DNA of 64,000 nt from Streptomyces sp. Tu6071. GTDB taxonomy: Bacteria; Actinomycetota; Actinomycetes; Streptomycetales; Streptomycetaceae. Position numbers and translations under genes: made by a program. Positions within the stretch are counted from its first letter, which is position 1; each line of letters begins with the position of its first letter. This document shows, piece by piece, positions 22,743 to 31,543 of the stretch. The stretch spans positions 1,426,001 to 1,490,000 of the forward strand of contig NZ_CM001165.1 of the NCBI RefSeq assembly GCF_000213055.1. The letters are read 5' to 3'. The notes below the pieces were generated by a model, which searched no databases, was not told the DNA's origin, and saw only the letters and a program-made list of their open reading frames with translations.

Positions 22743-24533
22743 TCAGGAGCGCGCGCGTCCGGAGAGGATGGCGCGCAGGGTCTCCCGTTCGATCTTGGGG
22801 CGGCGGGCGGCGTCGAGCAGTCCGTTGGTCTCCTGGAGCGTGTCGGTGAACTGCGTGTAGCAGTAGCCCGCGAGCCCGGAGTCCTCGGCGGCCGAGACGA
22901 GTGAGGCGAGGCGTTCGGCGAAGTCCTCCGGGCTCTCCACCGTGTCGTACCCGAACCACGGCGCGCTCTCCTCGGGCACGAAGGTCGCCCCGCCGAACTC
23001 GCTGAGCACGACGGGCTGTCCGGTGTGCCGCACCCCGTCGAGCAGCAGCCGCCGGGCGCCCGGCCACTGCTCGCCGAAGGCGCCGGCGCGGACGGGCCTG
23101 CCGTAGCGCTCGCGCAGGTCCCACGCGTTCTGGGTGTAGTCGTGCACGCCCCAGATGTCGGCGGCGGAGATCTCCCAGCCGTCGTTGGAGACGGCGGGAC
23201 GGGACGGGTCGAGGGCCTTGGTGAGGTGGTAGAGCGCGTCCATGAAGTGACGCTGGGCCGGGACCTCGGCGGGGTGCGGCACCGACCAGGACTCGTTGAC
23301 GGGTACCCAGGCGACGAGGGAGGGGTGGCTGACGTCGCGCAGGACGGCGGCGGTCCACTCGGCCGTGACACGTTCGACGGTGGGCGTCCCGAAGGCGTAC
23401 GCGGAGGGCATCTCACCCCACAGCATGAGGCCGAGCCGGTCGGCCCAGTACAGGAAGCGCGGGTCCTCGATCTTCTGGTGCAGGCGCAGGCCGTTGAGGC
23501 CGATGGACTTGGCGAGTTCGGCCTCCTCGCGCAGTTCGGCCGCCGAGGCGGAGAGGTGCGAGGCGGGCCAGTAGCCCTGCTGGAGGGCGAAGCGCAGGAA
23601 GCACGGCTTGTGGTTGAGGAGGAAGACCCCGTCGTCCCAGCCGATGTCGCGCAGCCCGAGGTAGGAGTGGACCCGGTCGACGAGAGCGCCGCTCCCCGCG
23701 TCGGTCAGTTCGAGCGTCGCGTCGACGAGGTGCGGGTGCTCGGGGCTCCACAGCAGGTCGTCGAGGTCCTGGCCGTGGCGCAGGGCGGGCACGGCGATGT
23801 CGATTTCGTTCTCGGGCCCTTCGAGCCGTACGCGCTGCTCGGCGAGGAGGCGGTCCCCGAGGCGCAGCCGGAGCGTCAGGTCGAGGGGCTGGTCGGGCCA
23901 GCGGTCCAGGCGGGTGCGGCAGCGGACGCGGGCGTGGGCGATGTCGCTCTCCCAGTGCAGCGCGGTGAGGTGCTGCTCGGGGACCTCCTCCAGCCAGACG
24001 GGCTGCCAGATGCCGGAGGTGCGGTGGTACCAGATGACGTGCGGCTCGGCGCGCCAGTCCTGTTTGCCGCGCGGCTGCGCCGCGTCCGGCCGGTCCTCGG
24101 CGCGCACGACGAGGACGTGCGGCCCCTCGGCGGTCACGAGGTCGGTGAGGTCGCAGGTGAAGCCGGTGTGCCCGCCCTCGTGGCGGCCCGCGAGGTGCCC
24201 GTCGAGCCACACCTCGGCGCGGTGGTCGACGGCGCCGAAGTGGAGCAGGAGGCGGCGGCCGGGCGCGGGGGCGGTCACGTCGAGGGTGCGCCGGTACCAC
24301 AGGACGGGGTGCGGGTCCGTGGCGTGGATGCCCGAGGCGGGCGACTCGGGCGGGTACGGGACGGTGATGGCGCGGGTCCACGGCGCGGTGGTCTCCGGGG
24401 CCATCCAGCGGGCGCGGCGGCCCTGGTCGGCGTCGTCGTGGGCGAACTGCCACGTACCGCAGAGGTCGCGCCAGTCCGGGTCGCGGACGAGCTGCGGCCG
24501 GGGGTGGCCGGCGACGTCGAGGTGGCTGTGCAT
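22743..24533 (-). CDS. Glycoside hydrolase family 2 protein, cytosolic
   Basis: 596 residues with no signal peptide. The three GH2 parts are visible: an N-terminal jelly roll ('LLLHFGAVDHRAEVWLDGHL'), a middle beta domain, and a TIM barrel with acid/base Glu in 'WVPVNESW' and nucleophile Glu in 'VVLSEFGG'. GH2 enzymes remove beta-galactosyl, beta-glucuronyl, beta-mannosyl or arabinosyl ends; the sequence does not say which. Being cytosolic, it should act on oligosaccharides brought in by the importer encoded upstream. CGGAG precedes the ATG. It is the last gene of the long minus-strand operon. Confidence 0.9.
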   Translation of the reverse strand: MHSHLDVAGHPRPQLVRDPDWRDLCGTWQFAHDDADQGRRARWMAPETTAPWTRAITVPYPPESPASGIHATDPHPVLWYRRTLDVTAPAPGRRLLLHFGAVDHRAEVWLDGHLAGRHEGGHTGFTCDLTDLVTAEGPHVLVVRAEDRPDAAQPRGKQDWRAEPHVIWYHRTSGIWQPVWLEEVPEQHLTALHWESDIAHARVRCRTRLDRWPDQPLDLTLRLRLGDRLLAEQRVRLEGPENEIDIAVPALRHGQDLDDLLWSPEHPHLVDATLELTDAGSGALVDRVHSYLGLRDIGWDDGVFLLNHKPCFLRFALQQGYWPASHLSASAAELREEAELAKSIGLNGLRLHQKIEDPRFLYWADRLGLMLWGEMPSAYAFGTPTVERVTAEWTAAVLRDVSHPSLVAWVPVNESWSVPHPAEVPAQRHFMDALYHLTKALDPSRPAVSNDGWEISAADIWGVHDYTQNAWDLRERYGRPVRAGAFGEQWPGARRLLLDGVRHTGQPVVLSEFGGATFVPEESAPWFGYDTVESPEDFAERLASLVSAAEDSGLAGYCYTQFTDTLQETNGLLDAARRPKIERETLRAILSGRARS

Positions 24534-24574
24534 GAACGAACTCCGTGGGGAGGGGGCGGGTGGGACGGTGGCAC

Positions 24575-25246
24575 TCAGCTCTCGGCCTGCGGGGCGGCGC
24601 GCAGGTCGACGGCGGTCGCGGCGAAGGCGAGGGGCCCGGGGAGCAGGGGCAGCAGGAGGGGCATCGACCAGGCGATGAGCGCGGCAAGCACGAGGGCGGC
24701 CACCAGGAGGAGGCTGCCGTGCGGGTCGGCCGCCGCCCGCTGCCAGGCGGTACGCGCCGTGACGGGGCCTGCCGCGGCGCTCGCCCGCAGCAGGAGCACC
24801 CCGGCGCCGAGCGCGAGCACGACGAGGGCGGGGCCCACGAGCGCCCGGCCCGGCAGCTCCCCGCCCGCGAGGGCGAGGTCGGCGCGGACGGCGACGACGA
24901 AGGCGGGCACCAGCAGGCCCAGGAGCAGGGAGCGCGGGACGAGGCGGGCGCGCACGCCGCGGAGGTACGTACGGGCCGAGGCGCTCCTGCCGCCCGCCGC
25001 CGTCTCGCGCAGCGTCGCGGACGCGGCGGCGAAGGCGGCGGGCGCGGTGAGGACCGGGAGGCAGCACAGGCTCGTGAGGAGGCTGACGAGCAGGACGTCG
25101 GCGAAGAGCGTGAAGGCGGGGCCGAAGACCTCGCCGGGTTCGCGGCGGTCGGTGGGCGCGGGGGTGTGTGCGGGAGCGGCTGCGGGGGCGGGCGCGGGAG
25201 CGCGACGGCTCGGTGCGCGGACGGGAGCGGGTGCGGGTCGGCTCAT
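24575..25246 (-). CDS. DUF624-like membrane protein of sugar-uptake loci
   Basis: 223 residues. A Pro/Ala-rich cytoplasmic N-terminus of about 35 residues leads to 'GEVFGPAFTLFADVLLVSLL', the typical DUF624 start, followed by five hydrophobic segments. DUF624 (YesL-like) proteins are encoded with ABC importers for plant polysaccharide fragments; their role is not known. It starts five bases after the permease stop, so it is part of the operon. Confidence 0.78.
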   Translation of the reverse strand: MSRPAPAPVRAPSRRAPAPAPAAAPAHTPAPTDRREPGEVFGPAFTLFADVLLVSLLTSLCCLPVLTAPAAFAAASATLRETAAGGRSASARTYLRGVRARLVPRSLLLGLLVPAFVVAVRADLALAGGELPGRALVGPALVVLALGAGVLLLRASAAAGPVTARTAWQRAAADPHGSLLLVAALVLAALIAWSMPLLLPLLPGPLAFAATAVDLRAAPQAES

Positions 25247-25251
25247 GGTGT

Positions 25252-26088
25252 TCAGCCCTTCAGTCCGGAGGTGGCCATGCCCTGGACGAGGTAGCGCTGG
25301 AAGACGGCGAAGAAGAGCACGATGGGCAGGACGGAGATGACGGACATCGCGAACATCGGCCCGTAGGCGGACGTGCTCGACTGGTCCACGAAGCTGCGCA
25401 GCGCGAGCGTGATGGTGAACTTCTCCGGCGCGAAGAGGTAGATCATCTGCGTGAAGAAGTCGTTCCAGGTCCAGATGAAGGTGAAGATGGCCGTGGTGAT
25501 CAGCGCGGGCCTGCTCAGCGGCAGCGTGATGGCCCAGTAGGTGCGGAAGGCGCCGCAGCCGTCGATGCGCGCCGACTCCTCCAGTTCGCGCGGCAGTCCG
25601 CGCATGAACTGGACGACGAGGAAGACGAAGAACGCCTCGGTGGCGAGGAACTTCGGCAGGATGAGCGGCCAGTAGGTGTCCACCAGGCCGAGCCGGTTGA
25701 AGATGATGTACTGCGGGATCAGGACGACGTGGTGGGGCAGCATGAGCGTCGCCACCATGAAGCCGAACATCGGCTTGCGCATCCGGAACCGCAGCCGGGC
25801 GAAGGCGTAGGCGGCCAGCGAGCAGGACAGGACGTTGCCGAGCACGGCGCCGCCCGCGATGAGCAGGCTGTTGCCGAGCAGGCGGCCGACCGGGACGCCG
25901 GAGACGCCGTCGAGCGCCGTCGTGTAGTTGGACCACTCGAAGTGGCTGGGCCACAGCTTGAGGCTCGTGGCGACCTCGGTGGCCGGTTTGAGCGAGGTGG
26001 CGGCGAGCCAGCCGAGCGGGTAGAGCAGGAGGAGCAGGCACACCAGGGCGACGGTGTGCGGCAGCCAGCGTTTCGTGAGCGTGTTCAC
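25252..26088 (-). CDS. Carbohydrate ABC transporter permease, MalG-like (second importer)
   Basis: 278 residues, six membrane segments from 'HTVALVCLLLLLYPLGWLA' on. The EAA loop is 'ELEESARIDGCGAFRTY', and the C-terminus is 'LVQGMATSGLKG'. It starts with GTG, overlapping the previous stop, behind GAGGAGGA. It pairs with the MalF-like permease encoded upstream to form the channel of a CUT1 importer. Confidence 0.93.
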   Translation of the reverse strand: MNTLTKRWLPHTVALVCLLLLLYPLGWLAATSLKPATEVATSLKLWPSHFEWSNYTTALDGVSGVPVGRLLGNSLLIAGGAVLGNVLSCSLAAYAFARLRFRMRKPMFGFMVATLMLPHHVVLIPQYIIFNRLGLVDTYWPLILPKFLATEAFFVFLVVQFMRGLPRELEESARIDGCGAFRTYWAITLPLSRPALITTAIFTFIWTWNDFFTQMIYLFAPEKFTITLALRSFVDQSSTSAYGPMFAMSVISVLPIVLFFAVFQRYLVQGMATSGLKG

Positions 26089-27047
26089 CGGTCCTCCTCG
26101 TCCGCGTAGAAGACCCACGACCGCGAGGTGCGGAAGAGGATGAGGGTGACGGCCCCGATGGCGAGGAGCAGCATCCAGGCCATGGCGGCGGCGTAGCCCA
26201 TGTGGGAGGCGGTGAAGCCGCGTTCGTAGAGGTACAGGGTGTAGAAGAGCGTCGAGTCGGCCGGGCCGCCGTCGCCGCCGCTGATGGCGAAGGCCGGGGT
26301 GAAGACCTGGAAGGACTGGATGGTTTCCAGGACGAGGTTGAAGAAGACGACGGGCGAGAGCATCGGCACGGTGACGGAGAGGAACTGCCGCCAGCGGCCG
26401 GCGCCGTCGAGGGCCGCCGCCTCGTAGAGGTCGGGCGAGATCTGCTGAAGCCCGGCCAGGAAGATGACCATGGGTGCCCCGAACTGCCACACGGTGAGCA
26501 GGACGACCGCGAAGACGGCGTAGTCCGGGTTGCCGACCCAGCCCCCGGTGTGGATGCCGACCGCGTCCAGGACGCGCGCGACGGTGCCGCCGTCGTTGAA
26601 CAGGGCGCGCCACACGAGCGCGATGGACATGCTCGCGCCGAGCAGCGAGGGCGCGTAGAACGCGGAGCGGTAGAAGGCGCGGCCCCGGCCGAGGTTCCTC
26701 AGGAGCATCGCCACGCCGAGGGCGAGGCCCAGCTTGAGCGGGACGGCGACGACGACGTAGAGGAGCGTCGTGCCGACGGACCGCCAGTAGCGGGGGTCCT
26801 CGGTGAGCATCTCGGTGTAGTTGCGCAGCCCGACCCAGTGCGGCGGGTCGAAGAGGTTGTAGTCGGTGAAGGACAGGTAGAGGGAGACCGCCATCGGGAC
26901 GAGGGTCAGCGCGACGGCGCCGATCATCCACGGGGAGAGGAAGACGTAGGCGGGCCACTGCTGTTCGCGGCGGCGCCGGGCGCGGCCCTTCCTCGGGGCG
27001 GGCGGCCCGGCGGTGCGGTCCGGGGGCCGGGTGGTCAGGACGCTCAT
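26085..27047 (-). CDS. Carbohydrate ABC transporter permease, MalF-like (second importer)
   Basis: 320 residues with a basic N-terminus and six membrane segments starting at 'AYVFLSPWMIGAVALTLVPM'. The EAA loop reads 'DLYEAAALDGAGRWRQF'. The ATG overlaps the stop of the binding-protein gene (ATGA), and its own stop overlaps the next permease. The usual CUT1 order of binding protein, MalF, MalG is kept, again without an ATPase gene. Confidence 0.93.
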   Translation of the reverse strand: MSVLTTRPPDRTAGPPAPRKGRARRRREQQWPAYVFLSPWMIGAVALTLVPMAVSLYLSFTDYNLFDPPHWVGLRNYTEMLTEDPRYWRSVGTTLLYVVVAVPLKLGLALGVAMLLRNLGRGRAFYRSAFYAPSLLGASMSIALVWRALFNDGGTVARVLDAVGIHTGGWVGNPDYAVFAVVLLTVWQFGAPMVIFLAGLQQISPDLYEAAALDGAGRWRQFLSVTVPMLSPVVFFNLVLETIQSFQVFTPAFAISGGDGGPADSTLFYTLYLYERGFTASHMGYAAAMAWMLLLAIGAVTLILFRTSRSWVFYADEEDR

Positions 27048-28369
27048 TGCCTCAGCTCCCGGTTGGCCTGGTCGATGAGTTCGCGCGCGGCCTGCCGGGG
27101 GGTGGACAGGCCGAACATGACGCGCTGGTACGTACGCCCGAAGGCGGCCTGGACGGCCAGGTCGCCCCGGGGCGGGGCGGTGGGCGGGTCGGCGAGGCCG
27201 TACTTCTCCATGGCCTGCGCGTACCGGTAGATCTCGCGTTCGGCGCCCTTGAGGGTGGTGGCGACGCGGGCGGCGACGGCGCGGTTGGGCGGGGTGGAGC
27301 GGGAGAAGCCGAGAATGTCGCCCGCGCGGTGGTCGTTGAGCAGGAAGTCGACGAGTTGCGCGGCTTCCTTCGGGTGCGCGGAGTGGGCACCGATGCCGAT
27401 GAGCATGGACGGCTTGAAGTAGGCGCCCGCGCGTCCGCCGGTGGTGGGGACGGGCCCGTAGTGGACCTGCTCGCCCAGGAGGGCGGGGTAGCCGGGGAAG
27501 GGCGCGTCCCACGTGAAGTCGGCGGCGGCCAGTCCCCGGCCCATCGGGCTCGTCTCGGTGCTCTTGGCCTGGGTCGTGTCCCGGGCGGCGGCGACGGCGC
27601 CCTCCTTGCGCAGGGTGTCGCAGAAGGTCCAGAAGGCGGTGAGGTCGCGCTCGCTGAAGGCGAGGCGGCGCTGGTCCTCGTAGAGCTGCCCGCCCCGGCT
27701 GCGCAGCCAGTCCTCGAAGACGTCCTCATTGGTGCCGCCGTCGTTGGAACCCGTGACGGTGCGTCCGTCGGGGCCGTGCAGCCCGAGGCGGTGGATGCGC
27801 ACGTTGGCGTCCGCCCACTCCTCCCAGGTCCAGGAGGGCTCGGGGGTGGTGATCCCGGCCTTGGCGTAGAGGTGGGAGTCGTAGGCGTAGCCGGTGATGC
27901 CGCGCCCCATGGGCAGCGCGTACTGGCGGCCCTGGTAGGTGCCGGTGCGCAGGAAGGAGTCGTCCATCTCGTCGGTGCGGATGGTGCCCGCGTCGATCGG
28001 CTCGTCCAGGCGGGCGAGGGCGTCGCCCGCCGCGTACTGGGAGATCTGCCGGTAGTCGAGCTGCACGACGTCGGGGACGCCGCCGCCCGCCGCCTGGGTG
28101 GCGAGCTTCGTGAGGTAGGAGCCGAAGTCGGCGTTGGAGGTGCGGACGGTGATGCCGGGGTGTTCCTTCTCGAAGAGCTTGACGGCGTTGTTCGTCCGGG
28201 AGGCGCGGTCGTCGTTGCCCCACCAGGAGAAGGTGAGCGTGACGCCCTTGCCGCCGCCCGCGTCGTCCGAGGAGCAGGCGGAGAGCGGGGCGAGGGCGGC
28301 GGTGGCACCGAGGGTGCTCAGGGCGAGGAAGGTCCGTCGGCGGGGCCGGAGGACGGGTGGCTCGGGCAT
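27044..28369 (-). CDS. Sugar-binding lipoprotein (second importer)
   Basis: 441 residues. 'RPRRRTFLALSTLGATAALA' followed by 'PLSACSS' is a twin-arginine-like signal with a lipobox Cys. 'VTLTFSWWGNDDRASRTNNA' is the usual family 1 start, and 'GVPDVVQLDYRQISQYA' resembles binding proteins for oligosaccharides from plant cell walls. It lies 66 bases after the cupin gene within the operon and is followed by both permease genes with overlaps. Confidence 0.92.
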   Translation of the reverse strand: MPEPPVLRPRRRTFLALSTLGATAALAPLSACSSDDAGGGKGVTLTFSWWGNDDRASRTNNAVKLFEKEHPGITVRTSNADFGSYLTKLATQAAGGGVPDVVQLDYRQISQYAAGDALARLDEPIDAGTIRTDEMDDSFLRTGTYQGRQYALPMGRGITGYAYDSHLYAKAGITTPEPSWTWEEWADANVRIHRLGLHGPDGRTVTGSNDGGTNEDVFEDWLRSRGGQLYEDQRRLAFSERDLTAFWTFCDTLRKEGAVAAARDTTQAKSTETSPMGRGLAAADFTWDAPFPGYPALLGEQVHYGPVPTTGGRAGAYFKPSMLIGIGAHSAHPKEAAQLVDFLLNDHRAGDILGFSRSTPPNRAVAARVATTLKGAEREIYRYAQAMEKYGLADPPTAPPRGDLAVQAAFGRTYQRVMFGLSTPRQAARELIDQANRELRQ

Positions 28370-28435
28370 GGGTGGTCCCAGGGGTGCGGGTGGCGGGGGA
28401 GGCGAAGTGCCGTGAGGGCGCGCGTACGGGGCGGG

Positions 28436-29161
28436 TCAGCTTCCGGTGTAGACGTCGAGGCGTCCGCACATGCCGAAGCGGCCGCGTGCGGTGGGCCCGG
28501 TCGCGGTGACGCGGGCGTGGGCGAGGTGTTCGGCGTTCCCCTCGCGGAGCGCGGCGAGCTGGGCGCCGCTCGCGCGGGTGGCCGCCTCGGCGCCCTCCCG
28601 CAGGCGGGTGCGCCAGGCGTCGAGCTGGGGCCGTACGAGGGCGGCGGCGGCGCGGTGGAAGGCGGCGAGCGGGGCGGGGTCGCCCTGCTCGGTGGCCTCG
28701 CGCAGGGCGAGGAAGCGGCGGGTGGCGAGGTCGCGGCGGCGGCGCGCGGTCCCGGCCCGTTCCTCCTCGGTGCCCTCGGCGGGGATGCGGACGGCGTCCG
28801 CGTACGTGGCGGGGTCGGTGAGCAGCTCGGGTGGCATGGTGAGCACCGCGTCGCCCGCCTCGGGCAGGCCGCTGTTCTGCATCACGACGGTGATGCGCAG
28901 CGCGTCCTCGTTGACGAGGCGGTGGATGGTGCCCGGTGTGAACCAGACGACGGCGCCCGCTTCGAGGGGGTCCTCGCGGTAGCCGGAGGTGGTGAGGGTC
29001 TGCACGCTGCCGCGCCCGGAGACGACGACGTAGCCCTCGGTGCAGGCGAGGTGGAGGTGCGGGGTGCCGCCGCCGGGGTGGCCGTCGATCGTGGGCCAGT
29101 CGTAGACGCTGAGCCGGGAGACGGCGACGGCGCCGGGGAAGCCCTCGTACGTGTCGCTCAC
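28436..29161 (-). CDS. Cupin-domain protein of the glycan locus
   Basis: 241 residues. The N-terminal half is a cupin: 'GTPHLHLACTEGYVVVSGRG' holds the first motif (His, His, Glu) and 'VVWFTPGTIHRLVNED' the second (His). The C-terminal half is helical and rich in Ala, Arg and Glu. Such proteins occur in ABC-Gfo/Idh-PmoA loci of actinobacteria; they may be sugar isomerases or epimerase-like, or sensors. The GTG start overlaps the stop of the PmoA-like gene (GTGA). The function is not established. Confidence 0.78.
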   Translation of the reverse strand: MSDTYEGFPGAVAVSRLSVYDWPTIDGHPGGGTPHLHLACTEGYVVVSGRGSVQTLTTSGYREDPLEAGAVVWFTPGTIHRLVNEDALRITVVMQNSGLPEAGDAVLTMPPELLTDPATYADAVRIPAEGTEEERAGTARRRRDLATRRFLALREATEQGDPAPLAAFHRAAAALVRPQLDAWRTRLREGAEAATRASGAQLAALREGNAEHLAHARVTATGPTARGRFGMCGRLDVYTGS

Positions 29162-30105
29162 CACGGCTGCTCCTCGAAGTGGGCGAGGACGCGGTCGCGG
29201 TCCCAGCGGCCGTCGGCGACGGTGACGCGGTAGGTGCGGGCGAAGGAGTCGCCGGGCGCGAGGACGAGTTCCTCGTGGAAGGCCCACGAGGGGGCGACAG
29301 CGGCGAAGGGCTCGCTGCGTACGAACCAGTGGGCGGGGTGCGTGCCCGCCTCGCCCCGGTGGTCGTTGCCGGGCGCGTGCGCGAAGACGAGCGTGGCGTG
29401 TCCGTCGCGGCCGTCGTGCTCGCCGGTGTAGGCGAGCCAGTCGGACTGGGTGCCCATCAGGTCCCGGTCCCCGTCCTCGTCGCCGGGGGTCGTGGCGGCG
29501 GGGCTCTCGGCGGTGAAGGTCTCGCCGCCCCGGAAGGCGCGCGGGCCGCGCCAGAAGAGCCCGGTGTACCCGGCGTCGGGGCGGCCGTGGGTGGTGGGGC
29601 TGCCGAAGCGCAGCGGCTCGCTGTGGCGGTTGGTGACGGCGGAGGTCCAGGTGAGCGACCAGCAGTCGGTGCCGGCCACGACCTCGATGCGGCGCCGCTC
29701 GTCGGCCCAGTGCACCGCCGTGTCGTGGGGGTGCCAGGTCAGCGTCTCCTCGATGAGGGCGCGGTCGCCCTCGGCGCGCACGGTCCCGAAGCCGGTGTGG
29801 GCCATCGAGCCGACCCGCTCGGGCAGGGCGAGGTAGCCCTCGCCGTGCACGTAGGTGTTGCCGCCCCACAGGTTCTGCCCCGAGAGGTGCGAGGCGGTCA
29901 GTTGCAGGCCCTTGTGCCAGCGGTGGTCGTTGGGCCGGTAGTCGGTGACGAGGGCGCCGGAGAGGGTGCGCAGCGGGTGCAGGTACGGCTTGGGCGCCTC
30001 CCAGGGGTCCTCGGGCTTGTAGACGTAGGCGAGGAGTTCGGTTCCGCTCGCCTCGTGGGCGAGGGTGACGCGGTCGCCGTGGGTGTGGGTCAGTACGAGG
30101 GTCAT
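29158..30105 (-). CDS. PmoA-like / DUF6807 family protein
   Basis: 315 residues, a beta-sandwich protein. Conserved blocks: 'PYLHPLRTLSGALVTDYRPN' with 'DHRWHKGL' next to it, 'GSPTTHGRPDAGYTGLFWRG', and 'DWLAYTGEHDG'. The family takes its PmoA name from an annotation linked to methane oxidation, but these bacterial members are thought to bind or modify sugars, since they always accompany Gfo/Idh dehydrogenases and importers. The ATG overlaps the Gfo/Idh stop. Confidence 0.82.
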   Translation of the reverse strand: MTLVLTHTHGDRVTLAHEASGTELLAYVYKPEDPWEAPKPYLHPLRTLSGALVTDYRPNDHRWHKGLQLTASHLSGQNLWGGNTYVHGEGYLALPERVGSMAHTGFGTVRAEGDRALIEETLTWHPHDTAVHWADERRRIEVVAGTDCWSLTWTSAVTNRHSEPLRFGSPTTHGRPDAGYTGLFWRGPRAFRGGETFTAESPAATTPGDEDGDRDLMGTQSDWLAYTGEHDGRDGHATLVFAHAPGNDHRGEAGTHPAHWFVRSEPFAAVAPSWAFHEELVLAPGDSFARTYRVTVADGRWDRDRVLAHFEEQPW

Positions 30106-31262
30106 GCGGCGTTCTCTCCTGCCTCGGCGGGGGCCCAGCCGGGGGCGCCGCCGTGGAGTGCGGTGTAGTAGGGGTCGCCCGGCGCGATCTCGCCGGCGCG
30201 CACGGCGTCCCCGGTGAAGGCGGACTTGTAGAGGGCGGTGACGAACTCCAGCGTGCGGCGGGCGCCTTCGCTGCTGGTGGGGTGCCTGCGCCCGGCCAGG
30301 ATGTCGGTGGTGAGGGCGCGGAGCTGGGCGAGGTGGGAGCTGGGTTCGTCGGGGCCGAAGTCGCGCCAGGCGGCGACGGTCTCCTCGGGGACGCCGGGGG
30401 CGGGCGTGATGCGCCAGTCCGCGTTGCGGTAGCCGTACAGGTGCGTGACCTCGATGGTGGCGAGGGCGCAGTCGATGCGGATGCGGCTGACCTCGTCGGG
30501 GCTCAGGACGCTGTTGACGACGGTGGCGAGGGCGCCGTCGGCGAAGCGGACGAGGGCGGTCGAGACGTCCTCGGTCTCGACGTCGTGGACGAGGCGGCCC
30601 GCCATGCCGCGCACCTCCTCCCAGGGGCCGAGCAGGTCGAGGAGGAGGTCGGTCTGGTGGATGCCGTGGCCCATCGCGGGTCCGCCGCCCTCGGTGGCCC
30701 AGCGTCCGCGCCAGGGCGCCGCGTAGTAGGCGGTGTCGCGGTACCAGGTGGTCTGGCAGTGGGCGACGAGCGGCCTGCCGAAGGCGCCCTCGCGCAACAG
30801 GCGGCGCACGTGGCGCGCTGCGGAGCCGAAGCGGTGCTGGAAGACGATGGAGAGGTACGGGTCGCGCTCGCCCCCGGGCTCGGCGGCCGTGATGGCGTCG
30901 AGGTCCGCGAGGGAGGGGCACGGGGGCTTCTCGCACCACACCCAGGCCCCGGCGCGCAGCGCGGCGATCGCCTGCTCGCGGTGGACGGCGGGGGGCGTGC
31001 TCAGGACGACGAGGTCGGGGCGGACGGCGGCGAGGGTCGCTTCGAGGTCGGTGGAGGAGTGCGCGATCCCCGCTTCCGCGGCGAAGGAGGCGGCGGAGGC
31101 GGCGTCGAGGTCGACCGCCGCGACGAGTTCGGTCGCGCCCTCCTCGGCGAGGGTGCGCAGCGCGGGCAGGTGGCTGGAGCGCGCGATGCCGCCGGTCCCG
31201 ACGACCGCGGTGCGCAGGGGTGCGGGCGGGGGGCTGGCGGGGGTGCGGGTGGGCGAAGACAT
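30102..31262 (-). CDS. Gfo/Idh/MocA family oxidoreductase
   Basis: 386 residues. The NAD(P)-binding fold starts at 'AVVGTGGIARSSHLPALRT' and holds the family's 'EKP' motif in 'WVWCEKPPC'. The C-terminal domain has 'GGGPAMGHGIHQTDLLLDLL' with the catalytic Asp-His region. It probably oxidises a sugar or sugar acid released in the cytosol. It is the first gene of the eight-gene minus-strand operon, divergent from the LacI gene, and its promoter carries operators. Confidence 0.92.
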   Translation of the reverse strand: MSSPTRTPASPPPAPLRTAVVGTGGIARSSHLPALRTLAEEGATELVAAVDLDAASAASFAAEAGIAHSSTDLEATLAAVRPDLVVLSTPPAVHREQAIAALRAGAWVWCEKPPCPSLADLDAITAAEPGGERDPYLSIVFQHRFGSAARHVRRLLREGAFGRPLVAHCQTTWYRDTAYYAAPWRGRWATEGGGPAMGHGIHQTDLLLDLLGPWEEVRGMAGRLVHDVETEDVSTALVRFADGALATVVNSVLSPDEVSRIRIDCALATIEVTHLYGYRNADWRITPAPGVPEETVAAWRDFGPDEPSSHLAQLRALTTDILAGRRHPTSSEGARRTLEFVTALYKSAFTGDAVRAGEIAPGDPYYTALHGGAPGWAPAEAGENAA

Positions 31263-31396
31263 GCGGCCTCTCTGCGGACGGCGTGCGTACGGGGCGGTGG
31301 AGGCCCCCGAGGGGCGGACCCGGCGTGATGGCGTCCCGTTGCCCGGGAGCGGGCAGGGGGGACCCGGGAGGCGGCGACCGCCGGTGGATTCCGGAC

Positions 31397-31448
31397 AGCA
31401 ACCGCTTGCTGTTCCCACGTTGTAACCGCCGTATATCGCCGGGGTCAA
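31397..31448 (-). promoter_or_regulatory. Promoter and two LacI-type operators of the glycan operon
   Basis: On the minus strand: -35 TTGACC (31448-31443), 17 bases, then -10 TTACAA, or TACAAC with 18. Overlapping the -10 is ACAACGTGGG, and just downstream is AGCAAGCGGTTGCT (31410-31397), a 14-base palindrome with one mismatched pair and a central CG. Both resemble LacI operators, and the first resembles the GH43 operator. Confidence 0.7.
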
Positions 31449-31485
31449 CCCTTCGGCAGCGGACTTCTTCCGCTCGGGACGGCTC

Positions 31486-31515
31486 TGGCACAGGCTGTCA
31501 TCAGGGCTCTAGACT
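31486..31515 (+). promoter_or_regulatory. Probable promoter of the first LacI gene
   Basis: TGGCAC (31486-31491), an 18-base spacer and TAGACT (31510-31515). A transcript from here would have a short leader with the ribosome site GAGAGGA before the GTG at 31544. Confidence 0.5.
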
Positions 31516-31543
31516 GGCCTTTTCCCGAGAGAGGACACGGGTT